A stretch of 64,000 nucleotides of DNA from Streptococcus infantis SPAR10 (GCF_000279535.1 NZ_ALCH01000004.1:379501-443500); one strand, 5' to 3'. Shown: positions 34,357 to 43,017, counted from the first letter of the stretch. Numbers and translations: made by a program. The notes: generated by a model not told the origin, from the letters alone.

Positions 34357-35061
34357 TTATTTTGAAAAACCTGCACCAAAGCGAGTGTTATCTCCAAGTT
34401 CACGAGTTGAATCATTCAAAGGTTTACCATCTGTTCCTTCAATTGGAGCAGATGTATTATAAGTTTCAGCACCTGATACACTGTAAGCATCTTTATATTG
34501 TGGTGAAACAGCATAACCAAAACGGTTGTTGTGGTTGTTAGCAGCATTTGCTTCAGTAACAATTTCTGTAGTTGGACGTGTTACACCTGGAATTGCTTTT
34601 GGATCTGGAGTAGCTGGAGCTGGAGTAGCTGGTTTAGCTGGAGCTGGAGTAGCTGGAGCTGGAGTAGCTGGTTTAGCTGGAGCTGGAGTAGCTGGAGCTG
34701 GAGTAGCTGGTTTAGCTGGAGCTGGAGCTGGAGTAGCTGATTTAGCAGCGTTAAATCCTGCACCAAAGCGAGTGTTGTTACCAAACTCACGAGTTGAATC
34801 ATCCAATGGTTTGCCGTCTGTTCCTGGATATGGTTTAGCTGGATAAGTCTTAGCACCTGCAAAATTAATAGCTTTTTCTTTTCTTAATGGAGAAACAGCA
34901 TAACCAAAACGGTTGTTATGGTTATTCTTAGCATTTGCTACTGTAACTGTCCCAGCAGTTGAAGCAGTTACTCCTGGGATAGAAGGAACTTCAGTAGCTG
35001 CATAAGAAACGCTAGCAATCGCTGATAATCCCAATACACTTGTTAATAAAACTTTTTTCAT
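34357..35061 (-). CDS. Secreted protein with two copies of an unrecognised domain joined by a Pro/Ala repeat linker
   Basis: 234 aa. Signal peptide with AxA-type cleavage (LSAIASVSYAA, about 21-22), then domain copy 1 (about 27-108) and copy 2 (about 157-234). Both copies share IPGVT, NNHNNRFGYAVSP, TDGKPL-DSTRE and NTRFGAGF. They are joined by three tandem 13-residue units (PAPAKPATPAPAT) encoded by 39-bp DNA repeats. No LPxTG, choline-binding repeat or membrane anchor is visible, so the protein is probably released or bound non-covalently. Own promoter; monocistronic. Function unknown. Confidence 0.85.
   Translation of the reverse strand: MKKVLLTSVLGLSAIASVSYAATEVPSIPGVTASTAGTVTVANAKNNHNNRFGYAVSPLRKEKAINFAGAKTYPAKPYPGTDGKPLDDSTREFGNNTRFGAGFNAAKSATPAPAPAKPATPAPATPAPAKPATPAPATPAPAKPATPAPATPDPKAIPGVTRPTTEIVTEANAANNHNNRFGYAVSPQYKDAYSVSGAETYNTSAPIEGTDGKPLNDSTRELGDNTRFGAGFSK
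34605..34735 (-). repeat. 39-bp tandem repeat (three units) encoding the Pro/Ala linker
   Basis: Near-perfect 39-bp units within the secreted protein gene, themselves built from AGCTGG-type hexamer echoes. Prone to slippage in multiples of 13 codons. Confidence 0.85.
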
Positions 35062-35118
35062 TGTTTTATCTCCTCTTTAATTTTTCATTATATTTCTAAG
35101 GCGAACCTTATTGTCTTT

Positions 35119-35146
35119 ATTGTATCATATATGTATATATTGTCAA
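35119..35146 (-). promoter_or_regulatory. Promoter of the secreted duplicated-domain protein
   Basis: Minus-strand TTGACA (35141-35146), 16-bp spacer, TACAAT (35119-35124) with TG one base upstream. A TAAGG-CGAA-CCTTA dyad (35097-35110) lies just downstream of the start site. Confidence 0.75.
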
Positions 35147-35192
35147 GTATTTATATTTTTTAAAAAAATATTTTCATTCAGAATTCTTATAC

Positions 35193-35224
35193 ACAAAAAG
35201 CCTCGAGATTTCTCGAGGCTTTTA
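35193..35224 (-). terminator. Terminator after the choline-binding amidase
   Basis: AAAAGCCTCGAG, loop AAAT, CTCGAGGCTTTTT: a perfect 12-bp stem. Confidence 0.85.
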
Positions 35225-35226
35225 CT

Positions 35227-36897
35227 TTATTTACCTGCGTAATATTTTTGAATACCTTTGACAATCCCTGCTACCAATCTATTTTGGTAAGCATCGCTAC
35301 GAATTTGTTGGTTTTCGTTGAAATTGTCAATGTAACCAAGCTCCAATAGAACTGCTGGTTTATCGGTTTCTCGAAGGACAGCAAAGCTACTTTGGAGAAG
35401 ACCTGCATCCTTAGCACCTGTTTCAGCTAGGAGTGAAGAGTGGATATCTGCAGCTAGGCGATTGCTTTCACTGATACGGTCGGGATGGTTATGCCAGTAT
35501 GGATTAATCTTAGAAGGATAACCAGCAGCTTCTTCGTAAGAATAGGTCTGAATACCAGAACGGTTAGAAGCAGGGCTGCCACTAGCATTGAAGTGAATAC
35601 TAATAAAGATATCTGAATCAGTCTTATTAACCATTCTTGAACGTTCAGTGACAAAGTCGACATAGACATCACTATCTCTAGAAGAAAGAACAGTATAGCC
35701 AAGTCCTTCAAGTTCCTTGCGTAGTTTTTGATAAACTTGCATGGTGAGGTCTTTTTCATTCGTGTTATAATAAACAGCACCAGGATCTTTACCGCCGTGT
35801 CCTGGGTCTAAGAAAACGGTATATGTGTATTTTCCTTTTTCAAATCCACGACTTACTGGAACTTCACCTATCCATTTTCCATTACTTTGGAACTGATGTG
35901 CTTTTCCATCGATTTTACGAGTTCCTGTGACATAGACACCATTTTCATCTACATAGTAACGAGCATTGTAGTAGCTGTCATCAATCCATTCACTCTTAGC
36001 CATGTAACCACCTGACTTGAGGTAGTATGAGCCAATCCATTCACGCGCTGCATAAGCACCACCTGATTTTAAATAGAACCAGCTATTATAGTTTTTATCG
36101 AAAATCCACTCTTTCTCAGCCATGGCACCGCTAGCTTTTAGGTAGTAGATCCCTTGCCATTGGTTACTTGCCATAGTGGCATCTTTATTAAAGTAGTACC
36201 AAGTACCACCAATTTTATCCCACTTATTTTTACTTAATTGTCCAGAAGTTTGGGCATAGTACCATTTACCATCTTGTTTGACCCAAGCGCTCTCAGCCAT
36301 AGCCCCACTATTGGTAAAGATATAACCATCAAAAATGGTGTTGCTGAGCATGATTCCATCTTTGTCAAAGTAGTACCATACACCACCAACTTTTTCCCAT
36401 TTTTGCTGAGAGATTTTACCAGATGGCTTTGCATAATACCATTTATCTTTGATTTTACCCCAGCCACTATCTACCATAGCCCCGCTACTAGTCAGGATGT
36501 ATCCATCATAAATCGTATCACTGAGCATGATACCGTTCTTATCGAAGTAGTACCATTTTCCTTGAATTTTTTTCCAGTTAAGAACAGGGGCATTGTTTTC
36601 ATAGAAACGCCAGTGGTTTTCCTCTAATACCCAACCTTCTTTTTTGACTTCTGGAGCCTTGTCTTCCTCTTTCTTAGCTGGAGTTTCACTTGGATTTGTT
36701 GTAGAAGTTGTTGGTACGCTTGAACTTGTTTCAGTAGAAGGAGCTGCATCCTTCGTTTCAACCTTGTTAGCTGTTGTAGGCTGTTGCGTTGTTTCTGCTG
36801 TAGTAGTTTGTAGGTTATTTTCTTCAGCAAAAGCTGGATTTGTTGCTAATCCTAGAAAAGTAAGCGTGATGGCACTTGCCAAGAGCGTTTTTTTCAC
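35227..36897 (-). CDS. Choline-binding N-acetylmuramoyl-L-alanine amidase (Amidase_3)
   Basis: Secreted murein hydrolase. 556 aa: signal peptide (1-24), Ser/Thr/Pro-rich spacer (25-80), about ten choline-binding repeats of the GKWYYFDKNG type (about 82-340) that attach to choline on teichoic acids, then a C-terminal Amidase_3 domain (about 352-553). Expected zinc/catalytic residues are His367 (DPGHGG), Glu381 (NEKDL), His435 (SIHFNAS) and Glu519 (LLELGYIDN). This differs from LytA, which has an N-terminal amidase domain and C-terminal repeats. Probably acts in cell separation or lysis. Confidence 0.92.
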   Translation of the reverse strand: MKKTLLASAITLTFLGLATNPAFAEENNLQTTTAETTQQPTTANKVETKDAAPSTETSSSVPTTSTTNPSETPAKKEEDKAPEVKKEGWVLEENHWRFYENNAPVLNWKKIQGKWYYFDKNGIMLSDTIYDGYILTSSGAMVDSGWGKIKDKWYYAKPSGKISQQKWEKVGGVWYYFDKDGIMLSNTIFDGYIFTNSGAMAESAWVKQDGKWYYAQTSGQLSKNKWDKIGGTWYYFNKDATMASNQWQGIYYLKASGAMAEKEWIFDKNYNSWFYLKSGGAYAAREWIGSYYLKSGGYMAKSEWIDDSYYNARYYVDENGVYVTGTRKIDGKAHQFQSNGKWIGEVPVSRGFEKGKYTYTVFLDPGHGGKDPGAVYYNTNEKDLTMQVYQKLRKELEGLGYTVLSSRDSDVYVDFVTERSRMVNKTDSDIFISIHFNASGSPASNRSGIQTYSYEEAAGYPSKINPYWHNHPDRISESNRLAADIHSSLLAETGAKDAGLLQSSFAVLRETDKPAVLLELGYIDNFNENQQIRSDAYQNRLVAGIVKGIQKYYAGK

Positions 36898-36948
36898 TTG
36901 TTTGATCTCCTATTTTTTTAATAATCTCTTTTTGAAATGTCATTAGAA

Positions 36949-36994
36949 AAGCACCTCATGTGGAAGAACTAGTTGCCAACTATTGAGGTGCTGG
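36949..36994 (-). terminator. Terminator after the DUF3397-like gene
   Basis: AGCACCTCA and TGAGGTGCT (9 bp) enclose an inner TAGTT/AACTA hairpin and are followed by TTTTC on the minus strand. Confidence 0.75.
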
Positions 36995-37009
36995 CAAATT
37001 TTATAGTAG

Positions 37010-37363
37010 TTATTTCATCATAAAGATTTGAATAATCATGATGATATAGATGAGCAATGTGAGTAGAAATCCAGCTCTCCAAAAGAATTTAAGGAATTTT
37101 GGATAATAAAAGCTACGTTTTTTGCTCAGGAAGAAAAAAGTTAAAATGATTGCCAACAAAGATAGGGCTGCCCCCAAAATGGGAAGTTGATTATGGGTAA
37201 AAACCTTTGCACTGATTAAATAGTATTCAAAAATCAGAAAAGGAAAAGCCAAATCTGCAAAGTTAATCCCCTTTTTCTTTAACTTAAAAAATCTACTAAA
37301 GATAATAGCCAAAGCCAAGGTTAGTACCAAAAGCAAGACGGAAGCGAGTTTCATTAAAATCAT
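37010..37363 (-). CDS. DUF3397-like membrane protein, 117 aa
   Basis: Four hydrophobic segments (about 5-23, 37-53, 60-76 and 93-114). The pattern INFADLAFPFLIFEYYLISAK and the C-terminal FFWRAGFLLTLLIYI fit the DUF3397 family of Firmicutes membrane proteins, whose function is unknown. The first ATG (37361-37363) lies six nt after an extended -10 box and has no Shine-Dalgarno; an in-frame ATG at 37352-37354 also lacks a strong one. Confidence 0.72.
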   Translation of the reverse strand: MILMKLASVLLLVLTLALAIIFSRFFKLKKKGINFADLAFPFLIFEYYLISAKVFTHNQLPILGAALSLLAIILTFFFLSKKRSFYYPKFLKFFWRAGFLLTLLIYIIMIIQIFMMK

Positions 37364-37369
37364 AACAAT

Positions 37370-37378
37370 ATTGTATCA
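37370..37378 (-). promoter_or_regulatory. Extended -10 promoter of the DUF3397-like gene (leaderless arrangement)
   Basis: Minus-strand TGATACAAT, hexamer TACAAT at 37370-37375; six nt to the ATG. The -35 (TTTCTT) is weak. Confidence 0.55.
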
Positions 37379-37421
37379 TAAAACTTGAATAAAAGAAAAG
37401 TATATTCCTTGATTTAACAGT

Positions 37422-37436
37422 GTTTTTCTAAAAATT
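37422..37436 (+). promoter_or_regulatory. Weak CodY-box-like site upstream of the dicarboxylate symporter
   Basis: A 15-mer with three mismatches to AATTTTCWGAAAATT, about 180 nt before the symporter start. Suggestive only. No clear -35/-10 pair was found for this gene in 37437-37614. Confidence 0.3.
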
Positions 37437-37614
37437 TTTGATTAGAAACTGATTTTTTATACTATATCAAACATCAATTTGATTTACTTTGTAAAGTTGG
37501 AGTAGTTTGAACCTTCATGATAAATCTTTTTTATGGTGACAATAAAAAATATATATTAGTCAGGAGAGAAGAATAGTAGTAGAATGAGTAGCAAATAAAA
37601 CAAAGGAGTTTCTT

Positions 37615-38865
37615 ATGAAATTAGTTACTTTATGGTCAAAACTCTCACTAGGCATTCAATTATTGGTGGCTTTGGTCTTGGGTGTTATCGCTGCCCTTAT
37701 CTGGCCACAATTTGCAGGCTTTTATCAATTTTTAGGTCAAGCTTTTATTAAATTGATCAATATGGTTATCATTCCGCTAATCTTCCCAACCATCGTTGTT
37801 GCAGTAGCTGGAGTTATCGGAAAAAAATCTTTCGGAAAAATCTTGACCAAGAGCTTGGTTTACTTTTTTGCCGTAACAACTGCCATTACTCTTTTGTTTG
37901 TATTTGCTAGTTACTATTTAGGCTTTGGTCAAGGAGTGAATATCGGTCAAACTGGTGGAAACCTTGATGGGATTGCTAACAATGTCAAGTTCAGCGAATT
38001 TTTGCTTGGTTTCATTCCATCAAATATCGTTAAATCTCTTTCAGATGGCGCTCTATTGCCAATTATCGTTTTTGCCATCTTTCTTGGTTACGGAATTGGG
38101 AATCTTAAGTCTGATAAATCTCAGAAGATTATCGAAGGTTTCCAAATCTGGATTGAAGCCATTTACAAGATTGTTGCAGTAATTATCAAACTATCACCGA
38201 TTGGTATTTTTGGATTTATCGCTAAAGATGTTGCAACTACGGGTGTCGACAAGTTGATTGGGCTTGGTCAGTTTGTAATTGGAACTTATCTGGCTTATGC
38301 TATATTGGTTCTCCTTATTTTCCCTTTGATTGCTGTATTCTTTAAGGTGCCGTATTTGTCAGCCTTTCGTGAAAATTGGAGTCTCTTGACTCTGGCTTTT
38401 GTTACTGGAAGTTCTAGTGTGGTCTTGCCATCACTTCTTAAAGATTTGAAAAAACAGGGGCATGACGAGCATACAATTGATTTAGTTGTTCCTTTAGGAT
38501 ATACTTTTAACTTAGAAGGAGCAGCGGTTTATTTCTCAGTAGCGACAATTTTTATCGCCCACGCCTATGGTATTCAATTTTCTTTATCAAGTCTCTTGTT
38601 TACTGTTTTATTGTTGACTTTGATTGGAAAAACTGCAGCAACTGTGCCATCAGGAGCTATCGTAGTTCTATTAGCTGCAGCACCTCAATTGGGTTTGCCA
38701 GTTGAAGGAGTGGCCTTGATTTTTGCAGTTGATTTCTTTGTCAATGCTGGCCGTACCATGATCAATGTTTTGGGTCAAATCTTAACAGTTAGCGTTATCG
38801 AAAAAACAGAAGGCTATATTTTAGAAGAAGAAAAGGAAAGCCAATTATCAGTCAGCTTTTCTTAA
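37615..38865 (+). CDS. Na+/H+:dicarboxylate (glutamate/aspartate-type) symporter, DAACS family
   Basis: 416-aa membrane transporter of the DAACS family. FVTGSSSVVLPSLLKDL is the serine-rich re-entrant loop, GYTFNLEGAAVYFSVATIFIA the helix 7 region, and FFVNAGRTMINVLGQ the substrate-binding helix 8 with Arg where acidic amino-acid transporters coordinate the side-chain carboxylate. Uptake of glutamate, aspartate or a related dicarboxylate is likely. RBS AAAGGAG. Followed 14 nt later by an ATP-grasp gene. Confidence 0.88.
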   Translation: MKLVTLWSKLSLGIQLLVALVLGVIAALIWPQFAGFYQFLGQAFIKLINMVIIPLIFPTIVVAVAGVIGKKSFGKILTKSLVYFFAVTTAITLLFVFASYYLGFGQGVNIGQTGGNLDGIANNVKFSEFLLGFIPSNIVKSLSDGALLPIIVFAIFLGYGIGNLKSDKSQKIIEGFQIWIEAIYKIVAVIIKLSPIGIFGFIAKDVATTGVDKLIGLGQFVIGTYLAYAILVLLIFPLIAVFFKVPYLSAFRENWSLLTLAFVTGSSSVVLPSLLKDLKKQGHDEHTIDLVVPLGYTFNLEGAAVYFSVATIFIAHAYGIQFSLSSLLFTVLLLTLIGKTAATVPSGAIVVLLAAAPQLGLPVEGVALIFAVDFFVNAGRTMINVLGQILTVSVIEKTEGYILEEEKESQLSVSFS

Positions 38866-38879
38866 GGAGTTTATAAGTA

Positions 38880-39821
38880 ATGAGTGAAGCAAAAGTTTAT
38901 GTGATTCATGAGAATCTAGAATGGACCCAGCATTTGGTCAAATGGTTGGAAGAATTAGAAGTCCCTTATGAACTATGGGATTTGTCTAGTGGGATTTTAG
39001 ATTTGCAAAGCCCACCGCCGCAAGGTATCTTTTACAATCGTATGTCTGCCTCTTCACATACAAGAGGACATCGTTATGCGCCAGAATTTACAGAGCAAGT
39101 GATTACTTGGTTAGAAACACACGGACGCAAAGTTGTGAATGGTACCGGTGCTATCAACCTTGAAATTAGTAAAATCAAACAATATTTGAAGTTAAATGAA
39201 TCTGGTATCGAGACTCCTGCAACAGTTGCGGTTTTGGGTCAAGAGAACATTATTGAAGCAGCAAGAAAATTAAACATTTATCCTTTGATTACCAAGCATA
39301 ATCGAGCAGGTAAGGGTTTAGGCGTTCAGCTCTTCCAAAATGAAGAAGAACTGGCAGCTTATGTCAATAGCCCCCTCTTTGAACCTTCAGTGGACGGGAT
39401 TACCTTGTTACAAGCCTACATCAAGCCAAGTGATGGACGTATCCGTCGTTCAGAGTTTATCAATCAAAAATTCCTCTATACTGTTTCGATCGATTCTTCA
39501 GATGGATTCCAACTGTGTCCAGCAGATGGTTGCCAAATCGGCAAGAGACCAGAGCAACTAGAAACGTCTGAAAAATTCCAGATTACAGAACCTCTACCAG
39601 ATGACCGGAGAGAAGCTTATGAGAATTTCTTGAAAAATGCTCAGATTGAAGTTGCGGCGATTGAATGGGTTCAGTCAGAGAGTGGTGATATTTATGTTTA
39701 TGATGTAAATACCAACACCAACTACAATCCTACCGCAGAAAAAAATGCTAATATTTTTGCTCACCAACATTTGGCTCAATATCTAAAAACAGAATTGCAA
39801 GCCCTAACGAGTGGACAATAA
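38880..39821 (+). CDS. RimK-like ATP-grasp ligase, 313 aa
   Basis: ATP-grasp enzyme that should join a carboxylate to an amine through an acylphosphate. A RimK-like N terminus (KVYVIHENLEWTQHLVKW; FYNRMSASSHTRGHRYAPEF) is followed by the ATP-grasp fold: lysine in LITKHNRAGKGLGVQLF, GRIRRSEFI, and Mg-binding residues in IYVYDVNTNTNYN. The substrate is unknown. Tight coupling to an acidic amino-acid symporter suggests it may use the imported substrate. Confidence 0.82.
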   Translation: MSEAKVYVIHENLEWTQHLVKWLEELEVPYELWDLSSGILDLQSPPPQGIFYNRMSASSHTRGHRYAPEFTEQVITWLETHGRKVVNGTGAINLEISKIKQYLKLNESGIETPATVAVLGQENIIEAARKLNIYPLITKHNRAGKGLGVQLFQNEEELAAYVNSPLFEPSVDGITLLQAYIKPSDGRIRRSEFINQKFLYTVSIDSSDGFQLCPADGCQIGKRPEQLETSEKFQITEPLPDDRREAYENFLKNAQIEVAAIEWVQSESGDIYVYDVNTNTNYNPTAEKNANIFAHQHLAQYLKTELQALTSGQ

Positions 39822-39836
39822 AGTAGCAAATTCAAA

Positions 39837-39872
39837 AATCCCCCAGTAGAGAATGACTGGGGGATTAATTTG
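39837..39872 (+). terminator. Terminator after the ATP-grasp gene
   Basis: AATCCCCCAGT, eight-nt loop, ACTGGGGGATT, then AATTTGTTT. Confidence 0.82.
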
Positions 39873-39874
39873 TT

Positions 39875-40036
39875 TATACTCTTCGAAAATCTCTTCAAAC
39901 CACGTCAGCTTCCATCTGCAACCTCAAAATAGTATTTTGAGCTGCCTTCGTCAGTTCTATTCACAACCTCAAAACGGTGTTTTGAGCAACCTGCGGCTCG
40001 CTTCTTAGTTTGCTCTTTGATTTTCATTGAGTATTA
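39875..40036. repeat. BOX element (boxA-boxB-boxC type), internally shortened
   Basis: Recognised by its ends and modules: the TATACTCTTCGAAAATCTCT start, CAACCTCAAAA...TTTTGAGC units and the GCTCTTTGATTTTCATTGAG end. The boxA part appears to lack its usual internal segment. BOX elements are non-autonomous repeats of pneumococcus and close relatives that fold into stable RNA. It fills most of the gap between the ATP-grasp gene and the minus-strand BrkB gene. Confidence 0.85.
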
Positions 40037-40048
40037 ATCGATAAAAAA

Positions 40049-40912
40049 TTATTGATTTGCTTTAAAGTCGGGGTCTTTTAGGCTTTGAACACTGGCATTG
40101 ATGACAGCACCGATGATCAATATCTTGGCAATGATAATGAACCAGAACATCATCACAACAACGACGATAGAACTGAAAAATCTGACGTCAACGAGATAAT
40201 TGACATAATTGTTGAAATAAGCTGCAAAGATGTTTAATAATGCAATAGTGTTAACTAGTACAAAGAGACTTCCAGGTATGACGTATCGAATCCGACTTAC
40301 TTTAACATTTGGTAGGAAATAGTAGAGCATAATCACGGTAGCAAAAAGAAAGGCATAGATCAGCGGTCCTGTAAAATCCTGTAGATAAGAAAACAGAGCA
40401 CTCTCGGATTTCCAGTAGTTTTTAAGCAGGTCCAATAACATATGGCCGAACATACTGAGGAATAAGGCAAGGGCAAAGAGAATTTGAAGGCCAAAGCTAA
40501 CCAAGAGACTCATCAGCTGGTGTGAGATAATTCCTCTATTTTTTGCAACTCCATAGGCTTTATTAAAGGCCTTCTGAAGAAAATCCATGGATTTGGAGAA
40601 AGTCCAAAGAGCTGATAAGATAGCAAAACTTAGTAAACCTGTTGATGGTTGAGTCAGAACTTCTCTGACAATTTTTGCAACAACTTCATAGATTGTATCT
40701 GGTAAAAATTCCTTGATTGTTAATAGAAAGTTTGAGATGGGAATTTGAAAGTAGGGTAAGATATTGACCACTATCATAAGTAAAGGGAAGATTGAAATCA
40801 ACCAATAGTATGCAACAGCAACGCTAGTTAACTCACTATCGGAGGCTTGATAGTAGTGCAAAAAAGCTTTTAATAAGGGTCTATCAGTCAGCTGTTTCCA
40901 CAACTTTTTCAT
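40049..40912 (-). CDS. YihY/BrkB-family membrane protein, 287 aa
   Basis: Six predicted membrane spans. The family (once called ribonuclease BN) is now regarded as a membrane protein of unknown role, not a nuclease. Typical features are SVAVAYYWLISIFPLLMIV near residue 30, PNVKVSRIRYVIPGSLF, and FWFIIIAKILIIGAVIN near the end. GGAGG ribosome site. Last gene of a minus-strand run beginning with mnmL, 39 nt after the antiporter. Confidence 0.87.
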   Translation of the reverse strand: MKKLWKQLTDRPLLKAFLHYYQASDSELTSVAVAYYWLISIFPLLMIVVNILPYFQIPISNFLLTIKEFLPDTIYEVVAKIVREVLTQPSTGLLSFAILSALWTFSKSMDFLQKAFNKAYGVAKNRGIISHQLMSLLVSFGLQILFALALFLSMFGHMLLDLLKNYWKSESALFSYLQDFTGPLIYAFLFATVIMLYYFLPNVKVSRIRYVIPGSLFVLVNTIALLNIFAAYFNNYVNYLVDVRFFSSIVVVVMMFWFIIIAKILIIGAVINASVQSLKDPDFKANQ

Positions 40913-40951
40913 GTTACAATCCTCCAGTTTTTCTCTTGTTTTCTATAGACT

Positions 40952-43006
40952 TTAATTTCTTCGAACTAATTCCATCATATCATAAGGTAAGGTATTAGCA
41001 GATTCTTTTAAGGAATAAGTTTCTAAATTATTGACATTTTGGCGTAGCTTTTTGGCATATTGAGCTGAGATGAGTTTTTGAGCTTCGTATTCAAAGATAC
41101 ACTTACGCTCAAGGTAGTATCCTCTAAGCATTTCATCAATGTTATTGGGTTTGATACGATTGATAACCCGTTCCACAAAGGCACCACTCGTAATATGACT
41201 GGTTTCGCGAAGACGAGATTCCTGCATAAAGCTGATCAGAGAACTCTTATAAATCCCTTTGAGGTTTTCCAAACTCTCGATAATAATTTCAGTGTTGGCT
41301 AGGTAGAGTTCAGCAATCTGGTCATAATCAATGGCAAGAAGTCTCTGTTTTTCCTTGTCTTTCCACGAACGGAATGTTTTCCCAAATGTGAGCAATTCAT
41401 GAAGTAGAAAACGAAGAATGCGTATGGAGACAAGGAAGTAGTAGGTTAGTCGAGAAGCAAAGTTTCGCTTAATATTTTTCTCCATGCTTTTCAAATAGCG
41501 TTGGTAGACACGATAAGCACGATCTCCAATCTTTCCTTCTTCATAGGCTTGTTCCAAGCCATCGCTTTCAACACTGAGAATCAAGAGTTTAAGAGCTTCC
41601 CAGTCTTCCTGAATCTCCTTGTTCTCCTGACTAAGAATAAGATTTTCAATACGTCCATGATAATTGTCAATAGCCGCATAGAGTGGAACCTTGTTTTTTG
41701 TGTTCTCTAAATCCTTCTCTAATTCCATGGCAACATCGTTTAAGATAGCGATGTGCATGAGCTGATCCTTAGATGGTTCTTTCTCTTCAGAAAGGTGCGG
41801 GAGTACTAGTAATCCCGTCAGGAAACTGACCAGGGTTACACCAGCTACGAGGAAGAGAAGAAGAGGGTATTCTTGTTCCAGATTAGACGGTATCAAAAGG
41901 ATAGTGGCAATGGATACAGTTCCCTTAACACCAGAAAAGGTAAGGAGGAGCATGTCTTTGACATACTTGTCTAAACTTTTATGAAGCTTCTTAATCCGAA
42001 ATGCGTAAAATCCATAGATCATGACAAAGCGGATAGCAAAAAGCAGGAAGGTCAAGAGGAAAACGCTGAGTAAGAGAAGTACTTTGTTGTAGAATGCACT
42101 CTTAAGAATTGGTTCCGCGATCATTTCCAGTTCCATCCCAAGAATGACAAAGACTGAACCATTGAGCATAAAGGTTACAGTCTGCCAAACAGTCTCAGTA
42201 ACTGTATCAACTTGCGCTTCCAGGAGATTTATTTTCTTGAAACGACTGGCTTTCAGAATCCCAGCAACAACAACGGCGATGATGCCTGAAACATGAATTT
42301 CTTCGGCTATGAAAAAAGTCAAGAGAGGTAAACTAAGTTCCAATAAGAGCTCATTTGCGATATCTGTTGCACGGACACTGAGTAGAAAGGTATGAAGGAA
42401 GCGATTGATTAAGGCCGTTATTAAGCCGACTGTAAATCCTCCAACGATGGAAATGGCTAATGAAGTTCCGGCTTGGGTAAGGGAGAATGTTCCTGTTGTC
42501 CAAGCGATGAGAGCCATACGAAAGGCTACTAGTCCAGAAGCATCATTCAGAAGACCTTCCCCTTTTAGGATATTAGAGACCCGCTTTGGGAAGGAAAAGC
42601 GTTGAGAAAGAGATGCGAAGGCGACTAGGTCTGTTGGCCCTAAGGCGGCACCAACTGCTACACAGGCGGCTAATGGTAGGCTAGCCCAAAGGACATGAGC
42701 GACTCCCCCCATGCTCAAGGCTGAGATAAAGATAACTGGAAAAATCAAGTAGAGGACAATCCGCCAGTGTTTTAGGATAGAAGTAATGTCTGCTTCTTGA
42801 GCTTCGCGAAAGAGTAGTGGGCCAATGACTAAAGCTAGGAATAACTCAGTATCTAAATGATATTGGTTGTTGGGTAAACAAAGTCCAATTCCAATCCCTA
42901 ACAAAATTTGAATCAGAGGCATGGGTAAAAAGGGAAGAAGTTTATTGGTCGTACTAGAAACAATAAGAACCAGTAAAAATACCAAGAGATAAAAAAGTAA
43001 ATTCAT
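40952..43006 (-). CDS. Na+/H+ antiporter, CPA1 family, 684 aa
   Basis: Monovalent cation/proton antiporter. About twelve spans (1-410) with GAALGPTDLVAFASLS, GEGLLNDASGLVAFR (acidic residues of the ion-binding site) and VSGIIAVVVAGILKASRF. A hydrophilic C-terminal domain of about 265 residues follows, predicted helical and cytoplasmic and probably regulatory. Related to the Nha1/NhaP-like exchangers of Gram-positives. RBS GGGAGG. Lies between a coiled-coil unknown and BrkB. Confidence 0.9.
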   Translation of the reverse strand: MNLLFYLLVFLLVLIVSSTTNKLLPFLPMPLIQILLGIGIGLCLPNNQYHLDTELFLALVIGPLLFREAQEADITSILKHWRIVLYLIFPVIFISALSMGGVAHVLWASLPLAACVAVGAALGPTDLVAFASLSQRFSFPKRVSNILKGEGLLNDASGLVAFRMALIAWTTGTFSLTQAGTSLAISIVGGFTVGLITALINRFLHTFLLSVRATDIANELLLELSLPLLTFFIAEEIHVSGIIAVVVAGILKASRFKKINLLEAQVDTVTETVWQTVTFMLNGSVFVILGMELEMIAEPILKSAFYNKVLLLLSVFLLTFLLFAIRFVMIYGFYAFRIKKLHKSLDKYVKDMLLLTFSGVKGTVSIATILLIPSNLEQEYPLLLFLVAGVTLVSFLTGLLVLPHLSEEKEPSKDQLMHIAILNDVAMELEKDLENTKNKVPLYAAIDNYHGRIENLILSQENKEIQEDWEALKLLILSVESDGLEQAYEEGKIGDRAYRVYQRYLKSMEKNIKRNFASRLTYYFLVSIRILRFLLHELLTFGKTFRSWKDKEKQRLLAIDYDQIAELYLANTEIIIESLENLKGIYKSSLISFMQESRLRETSHITSGAFVERVINRIKPNNIDEMLRGYYLERKCIFEYEAQKLISAQYAKKLRQNVNNLETYSLKESANTLPYDMMELVRRN

Positions 43007-43017
43007 TTTCCACCTCC

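Noticed and set aside
34605..34735. Regular repeats that might suggest a CRISPR array
   Set aside because: Units are contiguous with no unique spacers, in frame, and encode a Pro/Ala linker; no cas genes nearby.
34526..34846. Long open frames antisense to the secreted repeat protein, giving Gly/Ala-, Trp/Ser- or Leu/Gln-rich products
   Set aside because: They are shadows of the 39-bp repeat in the other frames; no ribosome sites and extreme composition.
36644..36946. 100-aa plus-strand ORF opposite the amidase N terminus
   Set aside because: Antisense to the signal peptide and Ser/Thr/Pro-rich spacer of a clear gene; low-complexity Val/Ser composition.
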